Positions 8,273-16,655 of a DNA stretch of 64,000 nt are shown here, piece after piece. This DNA is from Ideonella sp. (GTDB taxonomy: Bacteria > Pseudomonadota > Gammaproteobacteria > Burkholderiales > Burkholderiaceae_C). The DNA is taken from positions 248,001 to 312,000 of the forward strand of contig JADKIA010000004.1 of the NCBI GenBank assembly GCA_016721465.1, given 5' to 3'. Numbering within the stretch: position 1 is the first letter of the stretch; each line of letters opens with the position of its first letter. Under the pieces are notes generated by a model that was given only the letters and a program-made list of their open reading frames with translations, did not search any database and had not been told where the DNA came from. The position numbers were made by a program, and so were the translations under genes.

Positions 8273-8817
8273 CCATGGTCGGGGACAGCCCGGCGAGTCA
8301 ATCGCTCATCGCGCCACCGAAGTTGCCCAGGCAAATGGCGGCCTTTGTCTACGAAGGCGTGCTGCTCTTTGGTGTGCTGATGATTTTCGGCTACCTGTAT
8401 TCCAGTCTCACGCAACAGCGCCACGCGCTGCAGGGCAAGTCAGGGCTTCAGGCCTTTCTCTTCGTGATTCTGGGCATCTATTTCAGCTGGTTCTGGTCAC
8501 GCAGCGGCCAGACCTTGGCCATGAAGACCTGGCACCTGCGCGTGGTCAGGTCCGATGGTTCCAGTTTGACTCAGGCCAGGGCATTGGTGCGCTACGTGCT
8601 GGCGTGGCTTTGGTTCATCCCTGGCCTGGCCGTGGCCCACGTATTTCAGTTGACGTCGTCAGGGCAGATTTTCGGCGTGCTGGCGCTCGGCGTAGCGCTC
8701 TACGCCGGCCTGTCACGCTTGAGGCCCGGGGCGCAATTCCTGCATGACATCCTCTGCGACACCCGGGTGGTCTGGACCCGTCCGCCAAACGAAGTCTCAG
8801 CTGCGTCTGGCCGATGA
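8269..8817 (+). CDS. RDD family membrane protein
   Basis: The protein has 182 residues with about four membrane helices (e.g. YEGVLLFGVLMIFGYLY, LQAFLFVILGIYFSWFW, LVRYVLAWLWFIPGLAV). The RDD fold is recognisable: Arg in LPRQMAAFVYEGVLL, then GQTLAMKTWHLRVV and the late FLHDILCDTRVV with its Asp. The first Asp of the RDD signature is replaced by Glu here (YEG). RDD proteins are thought to be small transport or membrane-accessory proteins. It overlaps the upstream DUF3106 gene (ATGA) and dgkA downstream by four bases each. Confidence 0.88.
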   Translation: MTMVGDSPASQSLIAPPKLPRQMAAFVYEGVLLFGVLMIFGYLYSSLTQQRHALQGKSGLQAFLFVILGIYFSWFWSRSGQTLAMKTWHLRVVRSDGSSLTQARALVRYVLAWLWFIPGLAVAHVFQLTSSGQIFGVLALGVALYAGLSRLRPGAQFLHDILCDTRVVWTRPPNEVSAASGR

Positions 8818-9194
8818 CCAATCCCCACAAAGGTCGCACGGGAGTTGATCGGTTGCTGCATGCCGCCGGCTACTCGACTCAAGGCCTCATCGCGGCCGTC
8901 CGTGGCGAGAGCGCGTTCCGACAGGAAATGGCCGTGGCCGCGGTGCTGCTGCCTGCGGCATGGTGGTTGGGCCGCAACTGGGTCGAAGTAGCCTTGTTGT
9001 CTGGCTCGGTCTTGCTCGTGCTCGTCGTTGAATTGCTGAACTCGGCCGTGGAAGCCACAGTCGACCGCATTTCCTTCGACCTGCATGATCTGTCCAAGCG
9101 CGCCAAGGACTACGGCAGCGCAGCCGTATTGCTGGCATTGCTGCTGACTGCTGGCATCTGGTGCGCAGCGCTCTATCAACGCTTCATCGCCTGA
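8814..9194 (+). CDS. dgkA: diacylglycerol kinase
   Basis: DgkA phosphorylates diacylglycerol to phosphatidic acid with ATP in the inner membrane, recycling the diacylglycerol left when phospholipid head groups are used in the periplasm. With 126 residues it matches the E. coli enzyme (about 122). The family signature VELLNSAVEATVDRIS is followed by DLHDLSKRAKDYGSAAV, which carries the catalytic and metal-binding Glu/Asp residues. Three membrane helices are visible (MAVAAVLLPAAWWLG, VALLSGSVLLVLVVEL, AAVLLALLLTAGIWC). It overlaps the RDD gene by four bases; the LOG-family gene starts two bases after its stop. Confidence 0.95.
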   Translation: MTNPHKGRTGVDRLLHAAGYSTQGLIAAVRGESAFRQEMAVAAVLLPAAWWLGRNWVEVALLSGSVLLVLVVELLNSAVEATVDRISFDLHDLSKRAKDYGSAAVLLALLLTAGIWCAALYQRFIA

Positions 9195-9196
9195 CC

Positions 9197-9784
9197 ATGC
9201 CCCATCCTGCGTTCAGCGTCTGCGTCTACTGCGGCTCCCGCCCCGGCTCGCGTCCCGCCTATGCCGCTTTGGCGCAGCGGCTTGGCCGTGCCATAGGCCA
9301 ACGCGGATGGCAGGTGGTCTACGGTGGGGGTCGGGCTGGCCTCATGGGCGAAGTGGCCGACGCGGCACTGTCGGTCGGAGCACGCGTCATTGGCGTAATA
9401 CCCGATTCCTTGATGCGTCTGGAGGTGGGCCATGCCGGCTTGAGCGAGTTGCACGTCGTGCGGACCATGCACGAGCGAAAGCAGATGATGGCCGAACACG
9501 CCGACGCCTTTGTGGCCATGCCTGGCGGCATCGGCACCTTCGAGGAATTGTTCGAGGTCTGGACTTGGCGCCATCTGAACTACCACGACAGACCGATCGG
9601 CCTGCTCGACGCCGAAGGTTATTGGGCACCGATGGTGGGCTTCCTGACTCGCTCCTGCCAGGAAGGATTCATGGATTCAGGTCAGCTTGCCATGTTGTCC
9701 GTGGACGACGAGGTGGAGCGTCTGCTCGACACCTTGTTCACCCGACGCGGCTCACCGCGAAGTCCGATGCTCGATCAGATCTGA
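9197..9784 (+). CDS. LOG family protein (TIGR00730), putative nucleotide 5'-monophosphate phosphoribohydrolase
   Basis: LOG enzymes cleave the N-glycosidic bond of nucleotide monophosphates, releasing base (cytokinins in plants) and ribose 5-phosphate. The 195-residue protein has the Rossmann-like lysine-decarboxylase-related fold: VCVYCGSRPG at the N-terminus, GGRAGLMG, the catalytic Arg region MHERKQMM, and the signature PGGIGTFEELFEVWTW near residues 108-123. The ATG at 9197 is two bases after the dgkA stop, and the conserved domain begins at once (MPHPAFSVCVYCG). Actual substrates in this organism are unknown. It ends 58 bases before the convergent glnB. Confidence 0.93.
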   Translation: MPHPAFSVCVYCGSRPGSRPAYAALAQRLGRAIGQRGWQVVYGGGRAGLMGEVADAALSVGARVIGVIPDSLMRLEVGHAGLSELHVVRTMHERKQMMAEHADAFVAMPGGIGTFEELFEVWTWRHLNYHDRPIGLLDAEGYWAPMVGFLTRSCQEGFMDSGQLAMLSVDDEVERLLDTLFTRRGSPRSPMLDQI

Positions 9785-9842
9785 CGGTCCTCTTCCAGGT
9801 CGATGGGCAAGCCGCGCAAGGCCATGGCAGGGCCAGGCGTCA

Positions 9843-10181
9843 TCAGACCGCCGACTCGTCCGTTTCCCCCGTGCGAATGCGCACCACCTGCTCCACCGGC
9901 GTGACGAAGATCTTGCCGTCACCGATCTTGCCGGTCTTGGCCGCTTTGACGATCGATTCGATGCAGCGCTCCACGTCGGCGTCCTTGACCACAACCTCGA
10001 TCTTCACCTTCGGCAAGAAGTCGACCACATACTCGGCGCCGCGATAGAGCTCGGTGTGTCCCTTCTGACGGCCAAAGCCCTTGACTTCGGTGACAGTCAA
10101 GCCGGATACGCCGACATCGGCCAATGCCTCGCGAACCTCTTCGAGCTTGAAAGGCTTGATGACGGCGGTGATCTGCTTCAT
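9843..10181 (-). CDS. glnB: nitrogen regulatory protein P-II
   Basis: PII senses 2-oxoglutarate and ATP/ADP and controls glutamine synthetase adenylylation and NtrB. It has 112 residues, the standard length. The T-loop with the uridylylation site Tyr51 is intact (LYRGAEYVVDF), and the ATP-binding B-loop TGKIGDGKIFV is present around residues 83-93. The ATG at 10181 has CGGAG seven bases upstream; the frame is open further up but that part is not conserved. It lies 40 bases downstream of nadE on the same strand, a common Burkholderiales pair that supplies ammonia-dependent metabolism. Confidence 0.97.
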   Translation of the reverse strand: MKQITAVIKPFKLEEVREALADVGVSGLTVTEVKGFGRQKGHTELYRGAEYVVDFLPKVKIEVVVKDADVERCIESIVKAAKTGKIGDGKIFVTPVEQVVRIRTGETDESAV

Positions 10182-10221
10182 GGTGGACTCCGGGTGAGAC
10201 AGGAAACGGGTACTGCGGATT

Positions 10222-11922
10222 CTAGGCCTTGAACTTCGACGTGATCGGGTATCGCCAGTCGCGCCCAAACGCGCGATGGGTGATTCGAATGCCCACCGGC
10301 GATTGCCGGCGCTTGTACTCGTTGATCTTGATCAGCCGCGTCACGCGCTCGACATCTGCACGCGGAAATCCAGCCGCAACGATCTCATCCGACGACTGAT
10401 CCTCTTCCATGTAGCGCGCCAGGATGGCGTCCAACACGTCGTAGGGCGGCAGGCTGTCCTGATCCGTCTGATCCGCCCGCAACTCTGCCGACGGTGGCCT
10501 GGTGATGATGCGCTCCGGAATCACCGGCCCGATGCTGCCGTCGGCGCGTCGGGCAGCTTGCCGATTCTTCCACTCGCACAGCCGGTAAACGAGCGTCTTT
10601 GCCACGTCTTTGATCACCGCAAAGCCGCCCGCCATGTCGCCGTACAGCGTGCAGTAGCCCGTGGCCATTTCGCTCTTGTTGCCGGTGGTCAGCACAATGG
10701 AACCGAACTTGTTCGACAGGGCCATCAGCAATGTGCCGCGAACACGGGCCTGGATGTTCTCTTCGGTGGCATCCTCTGCGCGCCCCGCGAATTCCGTCGC
10801 CAGGCTGCTGCGAAATGCATCGAACATCGGTGCGATCGGGATTTCGTCGTAACGCACGCCCAGCCGCTCGGCCATGTCTCGCGCATCGATCCAGGAGATG
10901 TCGGCCGTATAGCGCGAGGGCATCATTACGGCGCGCACACGCTCCGCGCCCAGTGCGTCAACGGCCAGCGCGAGCACCAGTGCTGAATCGACACCGCCCG
11001 ACAATCCAATGATCACGCCCGGGAAGCCGTTCTTGCCGATGTAGTCGCGCACGCCGATGACCAAGGCAGCCCAGGCCTGAGCCTCCAGCGAGGGGATCGG
11101 CTGCAGTTCACCTTCAACCGAACCGTCCGCGTGGAGATCGGCCAACACGATGGCCTCCTCAAAGCTTGGGCCTCTCACGGCGACGGCACCGGATGCGTCC
11201 ATCGCAAAAGATGCTCCGTCGAACACCACTTCATCCTGCCCCCCCACCAAATGTGCGTACAGCAGTGGAAGACCGGTGTCGCGCACGCGCTCGGCCATGC
11301 GTTGCTCACGCTCGCCCCCCTTGTCCAAATGGAAGGGCGAGGCGTTAAGCACGCACATCACTTCCGCGCCCGCCGCTTTCGCCAAGGCAGCGGGCTCGGC
11401 AAACCAAGCGTCCTCGCAAATCAACACGCCGAAGCGGCGTCCACCGGCGGCAAACACCACGGCACCCTGCCCGGCATCGCGCCCTGAGGCGAAGTAGCGC
11501 CGCTCATCGAAGACCTGGTAGTTCGGCAACTCCCGTTTGCAGTACGTTGCCACAACGACGCCATGTGACAACACACTCGCAGCATTGAAGCGCAGCGGCA
11601 CCGCATGCGAGCGACTGCGCAAATCGCCCCGTTCATCCACTTGGTGCGGATGGCCCACCAAGACCGTCAACCCATCGAGCGGCGCGAGCGCCACAGCCAG
11701 TTTCCGCAAGGCCTGAGCACAAGCGGTCATGAAGGCTGGGCGCAACAAGAGATCTTCTGGCGGATAGCCGGTCAGCGCCAACTCGGGCGCCACCAAGAGG
11801 CTGGCCCCCGCCGAGTGGGCCTCGCGCGCGGCATCGACAATGCACTGCGCATTGCCTTCCAAATCACCGACAGTGGCATTGATTTGCGCGAGGGCCACTC
11901 GAACGCGGGAAGGATTTGACAT
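10222..11922 (-). CDS. nadE: glutamine-dependent NAD+ synthetase
   Basis: NadE amidates deamido-NAD+ to NAD+ using ATP and glutamine. The 566-residue enzyme has an N-terminal nitrilase-type glutaminase domain with the catalytic triad Glu47 (APELALTG), Lys129 (YCKRELPNYQVFDE) and Cys169 (LICEDAW). The C-terminal synthetase domain has the PP-loop GLSGGVDSALVLALA. The glutaminase half means it can use glutamine directly. Its start at 11922 is only 12 bases from the divergent FemAB-like start, so the promoter must overlap that gene. glnB follows downstream. Confidence 0.97.
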   Translation of the reverse strand: MSNPSRVRVALAQINATVGDLEGNAQCIVDAAREAHSAGASLLVAPELALTGYPPEDLLLRPAFMTACAQALRKLAVALAPLDGLTVLVGHPHQVDERGDLRSRSHAVPLRFNAASVLSHGVVVATYCKRELPNYQVFDERRYFASGRDAGQGAVVFAAGGRRFGVLICEDAWFAEPAALAKAAGAEVMCVLNASPFHLDKGGEREQRMAERVRDTGLPLLYAHLVGGQDEVVFDGASFAMDASGAVAVRGPSFEEAIVLADLHADGSVEGELQPIPSLEAQAWAALVIGVRDYIGKNGFPGVIIGLSGGVDSALVLALAVDALGAERVRAVMMPSRYTADISWIDARDMAERLGVRYDEIPIAPMFDAFRSSLATEFAGRAEDATEENIQARVRGTLLMALSNKFGSIVLTTGNKSEMATGYCTLYGDMAGGFAVIKDVAKTLVYRLCEWKNRQAARRADGSIGPVIPERIITRPPSAELRADQTDQDSLPPYDVLDAILARYMEEDQSSDEIVAAGFPRADVERVTRLIKINEYKRRQSPVGIRITHRAFGRDWRYPITSKFKA

Positions 11923-11934
11923 ACCGTGTCGCCA

Positions 11935-13104
11935 ATGAATTCAAGCGAGGATGTTATCCGGCTCCACCCCGACCCTTCGGCGCTGGATCCGCACGAGTGG
12001 AACGCCTTGTTGGCACTGCAAGCACGACCAACACCCTTCATGCGTTGGGAGTACCTGGTGGCACTGCAACGCTCTGGCAGCGCGGTGCCTGAAACGGGTT
12101 GGACGCCGCGATTTGTCACGGTGCACCGAAGGGGCCAACTGGTCGCCGCAGCACCTGCCTATTTGAAGCATCACTCCTACGGCGAATACGTGTTTGACTG
12201 GGCCTGGGCCGATGCCTATCGCCGCCATGGGCTGCGCTACTACCCGAAGCTGCTCGTGGCGGTGCCTTTCACGCCGGTACCGGGCACCCGCTTGATGGCC
12301 ACGGATGAGCGGGCTCGGGATGCCCTGCTCCGCGCCATCGCCGATTTGGCCCTCGACGACGGTGTGTCATCGACGCATCTGCTTTTTCCGGACGAGGGCG
12401 AGCGTTCGGCCATCGCGCGCATTGGCTGGATGCAACGGCGTGGCATTCAGTTTCATTGGACACGTGACACCATCGCGCCTGCTGACGATTTCAGTGCCTT
12501 CCTGGCCAGCCTGCAGCGCGACAAGCGCAAGAAGATCCAGCAGGAACGGCGCCGCGTCGCAGACGCGGGAATCCAGTTCAGTGCCCTGGAAGGACGACAG
12601 ATCGACGATGACCTGTGGGACTTCTTCCATGCCTGTTACCAGGCCACCTATCTGGCCCACCGGTCGACGCCCTACCTCAAACGCGAATTTTTCCGGGCCA
12701 TGGCGCAGACCATGCCAGAACATTGGCTGATGTTTGTCGCGTCGCGCGGACCAACGCCCGTGGCGGCGTCCTTGGTGGCCATCGATCGCGCGCAGGGCGC
12801 TGCCTACGGACGTTACTGGGGCACCCTTGAGTACGTGCCCTGCCTGCACTTTGAGGCCTGCTACTACCAGCCCCTGCAATGGTGCATCGAGCAGCGATTT
12901 CTGCGGTTCGAAGGCGGCGCGCAAGGCGAACACAAAATGGCTCGCGGCCTGCTGCCCGTTGCCACCGGCTCGGCGCATTGGCTGGCGCATCCGCAGTTCG
13001 CACGCGCTGTGCAAGACTTCCTGGAGCAAGAAGGCACTGGCATGGACGAGTATTTTGACGAGCTGCGCGACCACAGCCCGTTCAAGGTCGCAGGCCAGGG
13101 CTGA
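11935..13104 (+). CDS. GNAT-fold protein of the FemAB-like / DUF482 (peptidogalycan biosynthesis) family
   Basis: The protein has 389 residues from the ATG at 11935; an upstream GTG at 11926 is also in frame. The conserved core (HEWNALLALQARPTPFMRWEYLVAL, then AAPAYLKHHSYGEYVFDWAWADAY, and the C-terminal CYYQPLQWCIEQRFLRFEGGAQGEHKMARG) is that of the DUF482 acyltransferases, which carry two GNAT-like lobes similar to FemX enzymes. The acceptor and donor are not known. No signal peptide is visible, so it is probably cytoplasmic. It is divergent from nadE and convergent with ppa. Confidence 0.85.
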   Translation: MNSSEDVIRLHPDPSALDPHEWNALLALQARPTPFMRWEYLVALQRSGSAVPETGWTPRFVTVHRRGQLVAAAPAYLKHHSYGEYVFDWAWADAYRRHGLRYYPKLLVAVPFTPVPGTRLMATDERARDALLRAIADLALDDGVSSTHLLFPDEGERSAIARIGWMQRRGIQFHWTRDTIAPADDFSAFLASLQRDKRKKIQQERRRVADAGIQFSALEGRQIDDDLWDFFHACYQATYLAHRSTPYLKREFFRAMAQTMPEHWLMFVASRGPTPVAASLVAIDRAQGAAYGRYWGTLEYVPCLHFEACYYQPLQWCIEQRFLRFEGGAQGEHKMARGLLPVATGSAHWLAHPQFARAVQDFLEQEGTGMDEYFDELRDHSPFKVAGQG

Positions 13105-13134
13105 TTCGGCCCCAGACCGCCCGAGTGCGAGCGC

Positions 13135-13680
13135 TCAAGCTCTGGGCGTGTGTTCCTGGCTGAAACGCGCAATACCCGTCACGATTTCCTGGTGGGCGCT
13201 GGCCACGCCTTCCCAGCCTTGAACCTTCACCCACTTGCCGGGCTCCAGGTCCTTGTAGTGCTCAAAGAAGTGCTGGATGGTCTTGAGCCGCAACGGGTTC
13301 AAGTCTTCCGGCTTCTTCCACTGGCTGTAGATCGACAAGATCTTGTCGATGGGCACCGCCAGCAGCTTGTTGTCGCCGCCTGCCTCGTCTTCCATCTTCA
13401 TCATGCCCAGTGCACGGCAGGTAACCACCACACCCGGTATCAGCGGCACTGGCGTGATCACCAGCACGTCCACCGGATCGCCGTCGTCCGACAAGGTATC
13501 AGGGATGTAGCCGTAATTGCACGGGTAGTGCATGGCGGTGCTCATGAACCGATCGACGAAAAGTGCACCGGATTCGTGGTCAACCTCGTATTTGATTGGG
13601 TCAGCGTTCATCGGAATCTCGATGATGACGTTGAACTCTTCGGGCGCCTTGGCGCCGGGGGTCACGTTGTGCAGGCTCAT
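13135..13680 (-). CDS. ppa: soluble inorganic pyrophosphatase (family I)
   Basis: Ppa hydrolyses pyrophosphate to two phosphates and pulls biosynthetic reactions forward. It has 181 residues; the metal-binding motif DDGDPVDVLV (D66, D68, D71) and HYPCNYGYIPDT are intact, as is KWVKVQGWEG near the C-terminus. It stands head to head with the membrane pyrophosphatase gene hppA across a 237-bp spacer, so the cell has both a heat-releasing and an energy-conserving pyrophosphatase side by side. Confidence 0.97.
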   Translation of the reverse strand: MSLHNVTPGAKAPEEFNVIIEIPMNADPIKYEVDHESGALFVDRFMSTAMHYPCNYGYIPDTLSDDGDPVDVLVITPVPLIPGVVVTCRALGMMKMEDEAGGDNKLLAVPIDKILSIYSQWKKPEDLNPLRLKTIQHFFEHYKDLEPGKWVKVQGWEGVASAHQEIVTGIARFSQEHTPRA

Positions 13681-13917
13681 GTCGGGTCTTCGCGTGTTCC
13701 GGGGAAACCCGGATTCTACGGAGTGTGCTTGCCGCCCCCTGACACCATCTGGTGAACAACGACTTTGAGCTACCGCAGGAAAATACGGTGACTTTGGGCC
13801 TCGGCATCCCGTACATTCCTGTGCGATCGCATCCTAGGCCCACGGCACGCCGTGCGCCGATGAAGATGACGGCAATCCAACCCCCCCAGGGCCTGTACCG
13901 AGGAAGGAGAAATCCCG
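13681..13917. other. divergent spacer between ppa and hppA
   Basis: This 237-bp region must hold the promoters of both pyrophosphatase genes. The hppA ribosome site is strong (AGGAAGGAG, nine bases before the ATG). I see no convincing -35/-10 pair, hairpin or repeat, and no conserved coding sequence. Confidence 0.4.
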
Positions 13918-16401
13918 ATGTCAACAACGATGGCGCTCTATGTGGCGCTGGCTTGCGGCTTGGCCGCAGTGGTCTATGGCTTTGTCCAACGCAGCTGGAT
14001 CCTGAGCCAAGATGCGGGCAACGCCCGCATGCAGGAAATCGCTGCCGCGATTCAACAGGGCGCGGCCGCGTATCTGGCGCGGCAATACAAGACGATTGCC
14101 ATCGTGGGTGTCGTGCTCGCGGTGCTGATCGGGATCTTTCTGGACGGCACCACGGCCGCGGGCTTCGTGTTGGGTGCGGTGCTGTCCGGCGCCTGCGGCT
14201 TCATTGGCATGAACGTGTCGGTGAAGGCCAACGTGCGCACCGCCCAGGCGGCCACCAAGGGCATCGGCCCAGCGCTGGATGTTGCTTTCAAGGGCGGCGC
14301 GATCACCGGCATGCTGGTGGTCGGCCTGGGCCTGTTGGGTGTGGGCATCTTCTTCCTGTTCCTCACCGGCAACGGCAACATGACGCCAGACAAGAGCCTT
14401 GCCACCACACTCAAGCCCCTGCTCGGCTTCGCCTTCGGCTCCTCGCTGATTTCCATCTTCGCCCGACTGGGTGGCGGCATCTTCACCAAAGGCGCCGACG
14501 TCGGTGCGGACCTGGTAGGCAAGGTTGAGGCCGGCATCCCCGAGGATGACCCGCGCAATCCGGCCGTGATCGCCGACAACGTCGGCGACAACGTGGGCGA
14601 TTGCGCCGGCATGGCGGCCGACTTGTTCGAGACCTACGCGGTCACCTTGATCGCCACCATGGCCCTGGGTGCGCTGGTGGTTTCGACGGCCCCCATGGCT
14701 GCCGTGATCTACCCGCTGTTGCTGGGTGGTGTGTCCATCATTGCGTCGATCATCGGTTGCTCGTTTGTCAAGGCGTCACCGGGCATGAAGAACGTGATGC
14801 CGGCGCTTTACAAGGGCCTGGCCGTTGCAGGCGCGCTGTCGCTGATCGCCTTCTACTTCGTAACCGCGAAAGTGATGCCCGATGACGCCCTGGGTGCCAG
14901 CACCCAGATGCGCCTGTTTGGCGCTTGTGCTGTGGGCTTGGTGCTCACCGCCGCGCTGGTCTGGATCACCGAGTACTACACCGGCACCCAGTACCCGCCG
15001 GTCAAGCACATCGCCCAGGCCTCCACCACCGGACACGGCACCAACATCATCGCGGGCCTTGGCGTCTCCATGCGCTCCACGGCTTGGCCCGTACTGATGG
15101 TTTGCATCGCCATTCTCGCAGCCTACAAGCTGGGTGGCCTCTACGGCATCGCAATCGCCGCGACGTCCATGCTCAGCATGGCCGGCATCGTGGTCGCCCT
15201 GGACGCCTATGGCCCCATCACGGACAACGCTGGCGGCATTGCCGAGATGGCCGAGTTGCCGGCCAGCGTGCGCGACATCACCGACCCACTCGACGCCGTC
15301 GGCAATACCACGAAGGCAGTCACAAAGGGTTACGCGATTGGGTCGGCGGGTTTGGCGGCATTGGTGCTGTTCGCCGATTACACGCATTCGCTCGAAGGTC
15401 GGGGCATGAATGTGAGTTTCGACTTGAGCGATCCGAAAGTGATCGTCGGGCTGTTCATCGGCGGATTGATTCCCTACCTGTTCGGCGCGATGGCCATGGA
15501 AGCCGTGGGCCGTGCCGCTGGCTCGGTGGTGGTGGAAGTTCGTCGGCAGTTCCAGGACGGAGCCATCATGGCCGGCAAGCGCAAGCCTGACTACAGCGCT
15601 GCGGTGGACATGCTGACCACGGCGGCCATCAAGGAAATGGTGGTCCCGTCCCTGCTGCCGGTGGTGGTTCCGATCATCGTCGGCATGACCCTGGGTGCAG
15701 CCGCATTGGGCGGACTGCTGATGGGCACGATCGTCACGGGACTGTTCGTGGCCATCTCGATGTGCACCGGCGGCGGCGCCTGGGACAACGCCAAGAAATA
15801 CATCGAGGACGGCCACTTCGGTGGCAAAGGCAGTGAGACCCACAAGGCCGCTGTCACTGGTGACACCGTTGGCGACCCGTACAAGGACACGGCGGGCCCT
15901 GCGGTCAATCCGCTGATCAAGATCATCAACATCGTTGCCTTGCTGATCGTGCCTCTGTTGCCCGTCGCGTCCGGCAACACGGCCGCGCATGCCACGATGT
16001 CACCGGCTACCGCCACAGCCGCCAGCAGCAACAGTGTCGCAAGTTCGGCAGCCACCGTCGTGCCCGCAGCCGATGCCGCCTCGATCAAGGTCGAGGGTGG
16101 TGTGGTGAAGTTCTACTTTGCCTCTGGCAAAGCCGACCTGGCCGGCGGGGCGGGCGAAGCCCTTGCCGACGTGGCCAAGGGTGTGGTCGGCGGCAAGAAG
16201 GCCGTTGTGAGTGGCTTCACTGACTCCAGCGGCGATCCGGCGAAGAACGAGGAGTTGGCCAAGCAGCGTGCCTTCGCAGTACGCGACGCGCTCAAAGCAG
16301 CCGGCATTGCCGACGACAAGATCGAGTTGAAGAAGCCCGAGGCGATGACCGGCAGCGGCGAAGCCAGTGCGGCCCGTCGCGTTGAGGTCGTGCTGCAGTA
16401 A
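13918..16401 (+). CDS. hppA: membrane-bound proton-translocating pyrophosphatase with fused C-terminal OmpA-like domain
   Basis: HppA couples pyrophosphate hydrolysis to proton export. The 827-residue protein has the full multi-helix pump (residues 1-685), including the substrate motif GADVGADLVGKVEAGIPEDD (about 191-210) and DNVGDNVGDCAGMAADLFE. GNTTKAVTKGYAIGSA has Lys466 and Thr469, the combination known for K+-independent proton pumps. Residues 686-720 are an Ala/Ser/Thr linker. Residues 721-827 resemble an OmpA/MotB domain (VVKFYFASGKADL, VSGFTDSSGDPAKNEELAKQRAFAVRDALK, ARRVEVVLQ). Pump C-termini face the periplasm, so this domain could meet peptidoglycan. GGAG lies nine bases before the ATG. 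A terminator follows at 16431. Confidence 0.96.
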   Translation: MSTTMALYVALACGLAAVVYGFVQRSWILSQDAGNARMQEIAAAIQQGAAAYLARQYKTIAIVGVVLAVLIGIFLDGTTAAGFVLGAVLSGACGFIGMNVSVKANVRTAQAATKGIGPALDVAFKGGAITGMLVVGLGLLGVGIFFLFLTGNGNMTPDKSLATTLKPLLGFAFGSSLISIFARLGGGIFTKGADVGADLVGKVEAGIPEDDPRNPAVIADNVGDNVGDCAGMAADLFETYAVTLIATMALGALVVSTAPMAAVIYPLLLGGVSIIASIIGCSFVKASPGMKNVMPALYKGLAVAGALSLIAFYFVTAKVMPDDALGASTQMRLFGACAVGLVLTAALVWITEYYTGTQYPPVKHIAQASTTGHGTNIIAGLGVSMRSTAWPVLMVCIAILAAYKLGGLYGIAIAATSMLSMAGIVVALDAYGPITDNAGGIAEMAELPASVRDITDPLDAVGNTTKAVTKGYAIGSAGLAALVLFADYTHSLEGRGMNVSFDLSDPKVIVGLFIGGLIPYLFGAMAMEAVGRAAGSVVVEVRRQFQDGAIMAGKRKPDYSAAVDMLTTAAIKEMVVPSLLPVVVPIIVGMTLGAAALGGLLMGTIVTGLFVAISMCTGGGAWDNAKKYIEDGHFGGKGSETHKAAVTGDTVGDPYKDTAGPAVNPLIKIINIVALLIVPLLPVASGNTAAHATMSPATATAASSNSVASSAATVVPAADAASIKVEGGVVKFYFASGKADLAGGAGEALADVAKGVVGGKKAVVSGFTDSSGDPAKNEELAKQRAFAVRDALKAAGIADDKIELKKPEAMTGSGEASAARRVEVVLQ

Positions 16402-16430
16402 GTCCGGCCGGCACCTCGGTCGTCGACAGC

Positions 16431-16455
16431 AAAAGCCGGTCTTGCCCCGGCTTTT
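16431..16455 (+). terminator. intrinsic terminator after hppA
   Basis: AAAAGCCGG and CCGGCTTTT form a perfect 9-bp stem with a 7-base loop, 29 bases after the hppA stop; the right arm ends in TTTT and ATTTG follows. The A/T symmetry could make it work in both directions. Confidence 0.85.
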
Positions 16456-16500
16456 ATTTGCCCGGCAGATCCGCACATCTGCGCCTGGGCCCAGACGGAC

Positions 16501-16533
16501 AAAAGGGTCAGCTGAATAATTCAGCTGACCCTT
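16501..16533 (-). terminator. intrinsic terminator after tRNA-Pro
   Basis: On the minus strand AAGGGTCAGCTGAA and TTCAGCTGACCCTT form a perfect 14-bp stem with a 3-base loop (16517-16519), ending in TTTT. It begins 12 bases after the tRNA 3' end. Confidence 0.75.
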
Positions 16534-16544
16534 GAATCTCAAAT

Positions 16545-16622
<78 letters not shown>

Positions 16623-16655
16623 TCAAGCCTCGCAGTATAGCCTGATCTCGAGGCT

